DNA from: Armatimonadota bacterium
Lineage (GTDB): Bacteria > Armatimonadota > Fimbriimonadia > Fimbriimonadales > ATM1
Length of the DNA: 24,539 bases
NCBI GenBank assembly: GCA_003695835.1
Contig: RFHN01000201.1
Span: forward strand, 1 to 24,539
Reading direction: 5' to 3'
Positions 1 to 6,513 of this stretch are shown here, piece after piece. A model generated the notes under the pieces. The model was not told where the DNA came from and did no database searches. It worked only from the letters and a program-made list of their open reading frames with translations. Within the stretch, counting starts at the first letter, position 1; every line of letters begins with the position of its first letter. A program made the translations under genes and the position numbers.

Positions 1-594
1 CGCCTCCACAAGGGCGCCGAGCCGTCGTGCGGTCGCGATCGCCTGCAATCCCGCGACGCCTGCACCAACCACGAAAACGCGCGCCGGCGGCATCGTCCCC
101 GCCGCCGTCATCAGCATCGGGAAGAAGCGGGGAAGCCGTTCCGCCGCAAGAATCACCGCCTTGTAGCCGGCGAGCGTGCTCATGCTGCTGAGGGCGTCCA
201 TGCTTTGGGCGCGGCTGATGCGCGGGATCAGGTTGAGGGCGAACGTCGTAACCCCTTGCGCTGCAAGAACCCGAATCGTGTCGAGCGGAACATCCCGATC
301 GAACATCGCGATCAGCACCGCTCCGTTCTTCAGGAGCCGGATGTCCCCGTTCGCCTCCTTGGGACCGTTGACCCTCAGGACGACGTCGCTCCCTTCGTAC
401 ACCTGTGCCGCAGAACCGACGACCTCCGCGCCAGCCTCGGCGTACTGGCTGTCCGGAAAAGGTGCGGCAGAGCCTGCGCCCGTTTCGACGAGGACCTTGC
501 AGCCTCGCGAGATGAGTTCCTTGGCTCCGTCAGGGGTAAGGGCTACACGCCGCTCACCCGGCGCAGTCTCTTTCGGCACGCCGACCGTAATCAC
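1..594 (-). CDS. pntA: NAD(P) transhydrogenase subunit alpha, N-terminal part (truncated by window edge)
   Basis: Not bounded by a stop in the window: 198 codons are visible and the gene runs off the left edge. Reading on the minus strand from a GTG at 594 gives VITVGVPKETAPGERRVALT, then PRISRAQSMDALSSM and a Rossmann turn GAGVAGLQA close to the edge. PRISRAQ..DALSSM is typical of PntA and separates it from the related alanine dehydrogenases. The family is the NAD(H)-binding part of the proton-translocating transhydrogenase of the inner membrane, which exchanges hydride between NADH and NADP+. The GTG start is supported by a GAGGGGAG ribosome-binding sequence a few bases upstream; a CATAAT box lies further upstream, so this gene has a normal leader. 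The remaining domain and the pntB partner should lie to the left, outside the window. Confidence 0.9.
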   Translation of the reverse strand, partial: MITVGVPKETAPGERRVALTPDGAKELISRGCKVLVETGAGSAAPFPDSQYAEAGAEVVGSAAQVYEGSDVVLRVNGPKEANGDIRLLKNGAVLIAMFDRDVPLDTIRVLAAQGVTTFALNLIPRISRAQSMDALSSMSTLAGYKAVILAAERLPRFFPMLMTAAGTMPPARVFVVGAGVAGLQAIATARRLGALVEA

Positions 595-671
595 TCGCTC
601 TCCCCTCGCATTCGGGGGCGATTATGGCGGATGCCGCACGCACGCCGTTCGCGCAGTGATATGCGGTGTTC

Positions 672-685
672 GGCGCAACTGCGCC
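672..685. repeat. Short GC inverted repeat between pntA and the neighbouring gene
   Basis: GGCGCAACTGCGCC is a 6-bp inverted repeat in the roughly 130-bp gap between the secreted-protein stop (725) and the pntA start (594), both on the minus strand. It has no T-tract, so it may be a weak terminator of the upstream gene or chance. Confidence 0.25.
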
Positions 686-724
686 GGGCTCATCCGTCCC
701 GCCCTGTCGCTGCGCCTGCGTGGG

Positions 725-2212
725 TCAGTCCTCGGTGAACTCAAAGACGCGAAGCAGGATGTGGGCGGCGCTGCTCGCCGAGTCCATGGCGAACGAGTAG
801 CGTACGGCGCCGTTGGGAAGATTCGAGGTGAACTCTTCCGGGTTGCTCCATGTCGAAGACTGGGAGTCTTTGTACCAAAACACGACTTTGCCTGTTCCTT
901 CAATCTTGACGACGCAGTCCCGAATAGCGTGCTTGCTGACGTCCGATTCAAGCAGTTTGCGACTGGGGAGGCCGGAGGAGGACTTGGTTACGGCGTAAAG
1001 GTCGAACTTCTCGGTCCCAGAACCTTGCGGAACCGTCTCGAAGCATGCCATCCCTGATGGAGCGCTTTCGAACGGGTTGTCGTCCAAGCTGAAGAAACCG
1101 AAGTATGTAGGCTCTTCGTCCCCATGGTCGACGCGGATGCGAAAGGATGCCCAGGCATTCTTTCGCGACTCTGGAGTGAACTCCCGCTTGTGCTGGACGA
1201 CCACCGGCCCCTCGCCGCCAGGATACGCCTTCAGCCCGAATTCATCAAAGAACAAGTAAGAAGTCTCAGATCGAAAGACATCCCAGCTTCCCGGGCTCGC
1301 GGCAGACTCGTAATCGAACACCATGCTGCCCTTGAGGCTCACGTCGGTGGGAGAGGGCGGGTCATCCATGCCCAGAGCATCCATCAGCATGGGCGGGCGA
1401 CCGCGCGTGATGAATCGAAGCGGTAGGGAGGCGTGGGCGTCTGCTGTCGCCGACGCTTCGAGCCCGGATGAGCCACCCGCCACGGGTGCCTCCGTTTCGA
1501 ACACCTCTGCTACCAAGTTCAACCCGTCTGGTGGGTCGAGGTCGTCGTTGAACGCCATCAGCGAGAAGTGCAGGCCTGCGGAGTCGCCGGGCGCGCTGGC
1601 GGTTACCTCTTGACTGTTCCAGAGCGCCGTCGGGCTGTTCCGCCAGTAGAAGGTGACCTTGTTGGTTGAGAGGGAGCCGTCCATCTTGATGACCAACTCG
1701 AATGGGGTATTGTCGGAAATGGAGAACTTGTCGGCTTCCGTGTTGCCGCTGTCGTTATTGCGGGTTCTGAGATCTACTTGCGTGTCGGATTCGTCCTTCC
1801 TGAAGTAGGCTGCGTAGGTGGGTTCGCCGTTACGAGGGTCGCTGTCCAGCGAGTAGAGTCCGAGGTAGAACCCGACGTTATCCACATCGTTGATGTTGAT
1901 CCTGAGCCACGCCCACGAGACCCCATCGCCGACGATTAACTGCCTCTTGAACTGGATGCGCGGGTTGCTGGGGTTCTCGGTATCCAACTTCAGGGTCAAG
2001 CCTCCCGACTCCATGCTCGCTTTGGCGTCGGTCGCGCCGCCGCCGGTGCCGTTGATGTTCCAGTTCGACTGGACGAAGACGGTGCTTCCCTTGAGTTCCA
2101 TCTTTGTGTTGAATGGTGGATCCTGTGTCTCCGTTCCGCGCGAGGTTGCGAGCCACAGCCCTCCGGCGAGGAGCGTCCCGGCAAGAGGAACCGAACAGAG
2201 TGATGCGTTCAT
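725..2212 (-). CDS. Secreted hypothetical protein with two tandem lectin/jelly-roll-like domains
   Basis: This is a 495-residue protein of unknown function. The N-terminus (MNASLCSVPLAGTLLAGGLW) looks like a short signal peptide or membrane anchor, so an extracytoplasmic place is likely. The rest contains two related halves. Residues about 38-240 begin MELKGSTVFVQSNW and contain WAWLRININDVDNVGFYLGL; residues about 290-495 begin VSLKGSMVFDYES and contain AWASFRIRVDHGDEEPTYFG. Each half has the same order: KGS.VF, a QFKR/QHKREF strand, a WA..R strand, and a Y.G..SLD.(D/N)P segment. This resembles laminin-G or concanavalin-like beta sandwiches that bind glycans, but that fold call is inference. 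The ATG at 2212 follows GGTAGGAG at good spacing. It is divergent from the FG-GAP gene. Confidence 0.75.
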   Translation of the reverse strand: MNASLCSVPLAGTLLAGGLWLATSRGTETQDPPFNTKMELKGSTVFVQSNWNINGTGGGATDAKASMESGGLTLKLDTENPSNPRIQFKRQLIVGDGVSWAWLRININDVDNVGFYLGLYSLDSDPRNGEPTYAAYFRKDESDTQVDLRTRNNDSGNTEADKFSISDNTPFELVIKMDGSLSTNKVTFYWRNSPTALWNSQEVTASAPGDSAGLHFSLMAFNDDLDPPDGLNLVAEVFETEAPVAGGSSGLEASATADAHASLPLRFITRGRPPMLMDALGMDDPPSPTDVSLKGSMVFDYESAASPGSWDVFRSETSYLFFDEFGLKAYPGGEGPVVVQHKREFTPESRKNAWASFRIRVDHGDEEPTYFGFFSLDDNPFESAPSGMACFETVPQGSGTEKFDLYAVTKSSSGLPSRKLLESDVSKHAIRDCVVKIEGTGKVVFWYKDSQSSTWSNPEEFTSNLPNGAVRYSFAMDSASSAAHILLRVFEFTED

Positions 2213-2280
2213 CTTCGTTCTCCTACCCGGTTAGACGCTTCATCAGGGCGATTTGACACCGACATCGTTCAACTCTGCGG

Positions 2281-2286
2281 TACACT
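2281..2286 (+). promoter_or_regulatory. Putative leaderless -10 box of the FG-GAP gene
   Basis: TACACT ends exactly 7 nt before the ATG at 2294, and no Shine-Dalgarno sequence is present. The geometry places the transcript start at or next to the start codon. A consensus TTGACA at 2253-2258 lies 22 nt upstream, too far to be a standard -35 partner. Confidence 0.5.
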
Positions 2287-2293
2287 CTAAGAG

Positions 2294-3949
2294 ATGACGC
2301 TCGCGTTGAGGCTGGTTGCCGGTGCGGTAGTTGCCGCCTTGGGGGCGGCTGCGGCCGCTCAGTGCCAGGCGCAACGGCTCCTGGCGACCGACGGCGCCCC
2401 CGGCCTCAACTTCGGTAGGAACATTGTTTCGCGCGGTGACTGGTGCTTCGCCAGTTGTGACAGCCCCGACGAGCAGGGCGAGGTTCATGTGTTTCGGCGC
2501 AGCGCCGGTGGCGGATGGGAGCCGTCCGGCATTCTGCGGGCGAGAGATGGCCGGCGTGGGGACGCATTTGGTTCGGCGCTTGCCCTGCGAGCTGGCTCCC
2601 TCTTCGTTGGGGCGCAGTACGCCAACGGGAACCACGGCGCCGTATATGTCTTCGATTTCGACGGCACGCGGTGGATCGAAGTTCAGAAGTCCACGGGGCA
2701 GGGCGCGCAGCTTGGCGCTGGGTTCGGCGGTTCGCTGGCAGTTGACGGCGGCACACTCGTGGTTGGGGCGCCTTTCGATTACACGCGGAACACGCAAGAT
2801 GGCGCCGTGTACATCTTCGAGCGCAACCAGAGCGGGCAGTGGGTTCAGAAGGCGCGGCTGACCGCGAATGATGGCCGGGTGTTCGCGCGGTTAGGGCACT
2901 CGGTCGATATTGAGGGCGACACGGTGGTTGCCGGCGCGCCGGGTGACTGGACGAACAGCCAGCCCGGCGCGGTGTACGTCTTCAAGCGTGATGGGAGCGG
3001 CGCGTGGTCGCAGGCGCAGAAGATCCGGCAGCAGGGCGGCAGCAATGAGGACGAGTTGGGAATCAGCGTCGGCCTCGAGGGGAACATGCTGGTCGCCGGT
3101 GCTTACCGGTATCCGGACGAGATTGATGTTGGGGCCATTTTCGTGTTCGAGCGCGCAGCCACCGGCCAGGCGTTCTTCCAAACGGCGATGCTGACGCTTC
3201 CGGATGGCGCGCCGGATGACGCGCTGGGCCGCCATCTCGACTTTCGCTTCGGTCGCATTGTGGCGGGCTCTCGGGGGCGTTACCTCTATCGTGGTGGCGC
3301 GTACGTCTGGGAGAAGAGAGGCCTCGGATGGCGCCTGATCGGCGAACTACTGGCTGAGGGCGGCGCTCCGATAGACCGGATGGGCTGGGGCATTTCGATC
3401 GCCGATGACGGGACGGCAATCGTAGGCTCGCACCAGGAGGACAACGAGAACGGCGAACAGGCGGGCGCGGTGTACGTGTTCGACCTCGACTGCCCAGCGG
3501 AGATCAGGGAGCTTACCGTCCTCGAGGGGCAGTTGCTGTCGGGCGGCATTCCCGAGTTGAGGCATTCGGACGACTCGTACCTAGTAACGCGCGCCAAGGT
3601 AACGGGTCAGGTCTCGCAACCTCACCTGATGCGGCTTCGCCTTGCCGCAACGACCCGACGGCTGAACCCTGATACGATTGAGATCAGGGTGGAGGGGCGC
3701 ATCACGGACGCGAGCGCTCAGACGACGCTCTTCTTGCGCGACTGGGTGACGGACGATCTGATTGCGGTGTCTCAATACCCGATGACGATGGAGGAGACCG
3801 CGCGCACCTTCACGGTGCCCAACGCGGCCCGCTTTATTCGGTCGGGCGATGGGCGGATCGAGGTGGAGGTGCGCCAGATCGTGTTCTTCCCGTTCACGCT
3901 CGGCGGGTTCCAGACGTACTTCGATCAGATCGAAATCCACGCGCGGTAG
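2294..3949 (+). CDS. Secreted FG-GAP (integrin-like) beta-propeller protein
   Basis: This 551-residue protein starts with a clear signal peptide (hydrophobic run then AAAAAQCQA). Residues about 30-400 hold repeated blades of roughly 50-60 residues with the FG-GAP pattern: a variable G-x-S strand, D/G-TVVAGAP or TLVVGAP, then GAVYVF or GAVYIF followed by an aromatic edge strand (for example GDTVVAGAPGDWT and GAVYVFKRDGSG). About seven such units can be counted, enough for one closed propeller. Residues about 405-551 are a different beta-rich tail without a recognised motif. Proteins of this kind are secreted or surface-bound and mediate adhesion or ligand binding; the ligand here is unknown. 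The gene is convergent with the isocitrate dehydrogenase gene with only about 12 bp between stops. Confidence 0.85.
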   Translation: MTLALRLVAGAVVAALGAAAAAQCQAQRLLATDGAPGLNFGRNIVSRGDWCFASCDSPDEQGEVHVFRRSAGGGWEPSGILRARDGRRGDAFGSALALRAGSLFVGAQYANGNHGAVYVFDFDGTRWIEVQKSTGQGAQLGAGFGGSLAVDGGTLVVGAPFDYTRNTQDGAVYIFERNQSGQWVQKARLTANDGRVFARLGHSVDIEGDTVVAGAPGDWTNSQPGAVYVFKRDGSGAWSQAQKIRQQGGSNEDELGISVGLEGNMLVAGAYRYPDEIDVGAIFVFERAATGQAFFQTAMLTLPDGAPDDALGRHLDFRFGRIVAGSRGRYLYRGGAYVWEKRGLGWRLIGELLAEGGAPIDRMGWGISIADDGTAIVGSHQEDNENGEQAGAVYVFDLDCPAEIRELTVLEGQLLSGGIPELRHSDDSYLVTRAKVTGQVSQPHLMRLRLAATTRRLNPDTIEIRVEGRITDASAQTTLFLRDWVTDDLIAVSQYPMTMEETARTFTVPNAARFIRSGDGRIEVEVRQIVFFPFTLGGFQTYFDQIEIHAR

Positions 3950-3961
3950 CGCAGGTCGGAC

Positions 3962-4963
3962 CTAGCCCTTCAGCTCGCTAACTACGGCGGCGGCGAACTC
4001 GCTCGTCTTCGCATCGCCCAGAAGGTCGTAGGTCTTGATTCCCTTGATGAGCGTGCGCTCGATTGCCGATTCGATCGCCTTTGCGGCTTGGCTCTCACCC
4101 AGGTGGCGCAGCATGAGCGTTGCAGATAGCGTGAGCGCCATCGGATTCACTTTGTCGAGCCCTGCGTACTTGGGCGCGGAACCGTGTACCGCCTCGAAGA
4201 CGGCGCAGTTTTCGCCGTAATTCCCGCCCGGCGCGACGCCGAGACCGCCCATCATTCCGGCTGCGAGGTCGCTCACGATGTCGCCATAGAGGTTCGGCAT
4301 CACGAGCACATCGAAGTTCCGCCACTTCGTCACGAGTTGCATGCACAGTGCGTCAACGATCGTGTCCCAGCTCTCGATGTCGGGGTAGTCCTCTCGAACA
4401 CGCTGGAACGTTCGAAGGAAGAGACCGTCGGCGACCTTCATGATGTTCGCCTTATGAACGCAGGTAACGGAGCGCCGGTTGTTCTTTCGCGCGAACTCGA
4501 AGGCTGCGCGAATGATTCGTTCGCTGGCGTATTCGCTGATGAGTTTGATGCCGGTCGCCACCGTCGGCGTCGCCATGTACTCGATCTGCGCATACAGGTC
4601 CTCCGTGTTTTCGCGGAAGATGACGATGTCCAAGCCCTCGAACGGTGTGGGGACTCCGGGTAGCGAGCGCGCCGGTCGAACGCAAGCGTAGAGATCCAGC
4701 CGCTTCCGAAGCGTTACGTTCGGGCTGACGCTGCCCTTTCCGATCGGTGTCGTCATCGGCGCCTTGAGCGCAACCCCGACCTCGCGGATCTTCTCGATCG
4801 TCCGGTCCGGGACGATCGGTTCGCCCGCTTCAACGCATTTCAGACCCGCGTCTACTTCAATCCAGTCGATGTCAACGCCGGCGGCGTCGAGGATCTTTTG
4901 GCAAGCTTCTGTGATTTCGGGGCCGATTCCGTCCCCCTTGATAATACAAACCTGATGCGCCAT
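3962..4963 (-). CDS. icd: Isocitrate dehydrogenase catalytic subunit, short Thermus-like form
   Basis: This is a 333-residue member of the isocitrate/isopropylmalate dehydrogenase family, which oxidatively decarboxylates isocitrate to 2-oxoglutarate in the TCA cycle. Visible features: GDGIGPE at 10-16; the isocitrate site SPNVTLR (S80, N82, R86) with R96 in CVRP; RENTEDLYAQIEY with R117 and Y124; K171 in HKANIMK; metal ligands D228 and D232 in NLYGDIVSD. The cofactor loop HGSAPKYAG keeps the Lys-Tyr pair typical of NADP-dependent enzymes rather than the Asp-Ile of NAD-dependent ones, so NADP use is likely. The protein stops just after the catalytic fold and lacks the roughly 140-residue C-terminal extension of Thermus isocitrate dehydrogenase. 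A likely relic of that extension is encoded 18 nt upstream. AAAGGAGAT lies upstream of the ATG, at longer than usual spacing. Confidence 0.9.
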   Translation of the reverse strand: MAHQVCIIKGDGIGPEITEACQKILDAAGVDIDWIEVDAGLKCVEAGEPIVPDRTIEKIREVGVALKAPMTTPIGKGSVSPNVTLRKRLDLYACVRPARSLPGVPTPFEGLDIVIFRENTEDLYAQIEYMATPTVATGIKLISEYASERIIRAAFEFARKNNRRSVTCVHKANIMKVADGLFLRTFQRVREDYPDIESWDTIVDALCMQLVTKWRNFDVLVMPNLYGDIVSDLAAGMMGGLGVAPGGNYGENCAVFEAVHGSAPKYAGLDKVNPMALTLSATLMLRHLGESQAAKAIESAIERTLIKGIKTYDLLGDAKTSEFAAAVVSELKG

Positions 4964-4981
4964 CTGTTCTTGAAATCTCCT

Positions 4982-5281
4982 TTAGTACGGCTGGCTGTAC
5001 TTCTTCTCTCCGTCCTCGGTGAACAGCTTTTGAGCCTTCGCCCACGTGAATCCCTTCTTCGAAAGCTCCGCGAGAAGCGACTCGATGTCTTCCGTGGTGA
5101 CACCTTCGCCTTCGTAGCGAAGGCGCGTCAAATCCAGAAAGTGCATCTGAGGTGGCTCGCCCGGCCAAACGCGCATGCCACGGTTCATCATCATGACCAG
5201 CTTCAGCGGCCCGTGCTCTTTGGGAACATCCGGGATCTGATCGGTCTGCAAATAAACGTCAACGCCAGCAAGAGTGAACAT
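4982..5281 (-). CDS. Stand-alone homologue of the Thermus isocitrate dehydrogenase C-terminal domain
   Basis: This 99-residue protein starts MFTLAGVDVYLQT; the open frame extends further upstream but those codons look non-coding. Its order of motifs (GVDVYLQT, LKLVMMMNRGMRVWPG, YEGEG, then F.W...KLF.EDGE near the end) matches, from memory, the C-terminal extension of Thermus thermophilus isocitrate dehydrogenase, which has GVDVFVET, FRLKMISNRGTQVYP, GEGE, FRW..LEKLQEFDGE in the same order. It is followed after 18 nt by the icd gene on the same strand, so the two are almost certainly one operon. The inferred role is an accessory subunit of isocitrate dehydrogenase. There is no evident ribosome-binding site; a CATAAT box sits 15 nt before the ATG. 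Confidence 0.75.
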   Translation of the reverse strand: MFTLAGVDVYLQTDQIPDVPKEHGPLKLVMMMNRGMRVWPGEPPQMHFLDLTRLRYEGEGVTTEDIESLLAELSKKGFTWAKAQKLFTEDGEKKYSQPY

Positions 5282-5350
5282 AGTTGTGGGCGGCGGATTA
5301 TGCGTCGCCGTGCGGCAGGATGTCAAGACGCAAACGGCTGGCGTGCTTCG

Positions 5351-5359
5351 TGCTAACAT
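5351..5359 (+). promoter_or_regulatory. Extended -10 promoter of mcsB, leaderless geometry
   Basis: TGCTAACAT is an extended -10 element (TGn plus TAACAT). TAACAT ends 7 nt before the GTG at 5367, so transcription would begin at about the start codon. No ribosome-binding site is visible, which also supports this start over the longer upstream frame. Confidence 0.5.
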
Positions 5360-5366
5360 CCGACTT

Positions 5367-6419
5367 GTGCCGGCACACGAGGCGTTCGACTCATGGCTCG
5401 AGGCTCTTTTGCGCGTCGTCAAGCCGCCCTACTGGCTGACGGGCGATGCTCCGTGGAGAGATGTGGTACTGTCGAGCCGAGTTCGAATTGCGCGGAGCGT
5501 GGAGGGTTTTGCGTTCCCCCACAGGGAGCGCTCGGACGCGCTGATCGCCCTGGCCCGACGCGTTCGCTCGACGCTCGCGTGGGAGGTACGAGAGCAACTA
5601 AGCGAGGCGGAGAAGGCGATCCTCGTCGGCAGTCGCCTGGTATCCCACGACTTTCGGTGGGGCGACCCGGGGCGATTGCTTCTGTTGAACGAGGACAGGT
5701 CGGCGAGCGTCCTCGTGAACGAAGAGGACCACCTCCGCATTCAGGCCGTCACTCCGGGACTCTCGCCACAATACGGGGAGACTCTCGCGCTGCAGGTGGA
5801 ACGAACCCTTGGAGAAGAACTCCCGTTCGCGGAGTCGCCGGAAATGGGTTTTTTGACCGCTTGTCCGACGAACTGCGGTTCGGGCAGGAGGATCGGTGCG
5901 ATGCTGCACATAGCGGGGTTGTCGGCGCGAGGGTGGATCCACGGGATCGTCGCCCAACTGCGGCAGGATGGGTATGAAGTGCGAGGCCCTCTCGGCGAGG
6001 GAACCCCAGGCTGGGGCGCCTTCGCGCAAATTAGCTCCCTGCGCCGAAATACCCTGGAACTTTATGGGGTCATTCGGGGTTTAATAGATCAGGAATACCA
6101 AGCGCGAGCAAGCCTTGGACAAGACTTTATCCGGTACAGGGTTGACCTGACCTACGACGAAATCCGTACGGCGGAGAGCCTGACGGCGGCGCAAGCCATT
6201 CGGCTGCTCGGGTGGCTCCGTCTGGGCGCAGTGACAGGCGCCCTCGACCTACCCGTCCAAGCCTTGGACGCGACGACGAGCCTCGTGTGGATCGGCCCTT
6301 CCGAGCCCGCGTGGAACGTTCGTCGGGCGCGCCTCTTGCGAGAGTTGGACCGGTTCGCCTCTGTGTGGACGGGCCGAACGCCGACAATGAGAACAAGGGG
6401 CGAGGGTCATGTCAGGTAA
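5367..6419 (+). CDS. mcsB: Protein arginine kinase McsB
   Basis: From a GTG at 5367 the product is 350 residues, the usual McsB length. McsB is a phosphagen-kinase-like enzyme that phosphorylates arginine side chains and so marks proteins for ClpC-ClpP degradation. Visible features: SSRVRIAR at 36-43, the start of the kinase fold; NEEDHLRIQ; the catalytic-loop motif CPTNCGSGRR, matching CPTNxGTG of Bacillus McsB; GEGTPGWGAFAQIS; and a C-terminal VRRARLLREL, which lines up with the RRAxLIRE phospho-arginine-sensing region. A longer in-frame start at 5274 would overlap the divergent 99-aa gene and adds 31 residues with no family match, so GTG was preferred. clpC follows on the same strand. The usual Firmicutes partners ctsR and mcsA are absent. 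Confidence 0.92.
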   Translation: MPAHEAFDSWLEALLRVVKPPYWLTGDAPWRDVVLSSRVRIARSVEGFAFPHRERSDALIALARRVRSTLAWEVREQLSEAEKAILVGSRLVSHDFRWGDPGRLLLLNEDRSASVLVNEEDHLRIQAVTPGLSPQYGETLALQVERTLGEELPFAESPEMGFLTACPTNCGSGRRIGAMLHIAGLSARGWIHGIVAQLRQDGYEVRGPLGEGTPGWGAFAQISSLRRNTLELYGVIRGLIDQEYQARASLGQDFIRYRVDLTYDEIRTAESLTAAQAIRLLGWLRLGAVTGALDLPVQALDATTSLVWIGPSEPAWNVRRARLLRELDRFASVWTGRTPTMRTRGEGHVR

Positions 6420-6426
6420 GGTTATT

Positions 6427-6440
6427 GGCCCAAAAGGGCC
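6427..6440. repeat. Hairpin just after mcsB
   Basis: GGCCC-AAAA-GGGCC forms a 5-bp GC stem with a tetraloop, starting 8 nt after the mcsB stop. No U-tract follows, so it is at best an attenuating or mRNA-processing hairpin between mcsB and clpC. Confidence 0.4.
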
Positions 6441-6448
6441 CTGTCAGT

Positions 6449-6462
6449 CGTCTAAATAGACG
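6449..6462. promoter_or_regulatory. Operator-like inverted repeat upstream of clpC
   Basis: CGTCTA-AA-TAGACG is a perfect 6-bp dyad 52 nt before the clpC start. It matches neither the CtsR heptad operator nor the HrcA CIRCE element as I know them. It could be a regulator site for clpC or chance. Confidence 0.3.
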
Positions 6463-6513
6463 CGATGCTTACGCGGGGGCTTGTGCTTCGGCGTAGGAAA
6501 AGTAGCAAGAATC

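Noticed and set aside
2253..2258. Consensus TTGACA as -35 of the FG-GAP gene
   Set aside because: It is 22 nt from the TACACT box, outside the normal 16-18 nt spacing, so it is not claimed as a partner.
5274..5366. N-terminal extension of McsB from 5274
   Set aside because: It overlaps the start of the divergent 99-aa gene, has no family match and would lie upstream of the extended -10 box.
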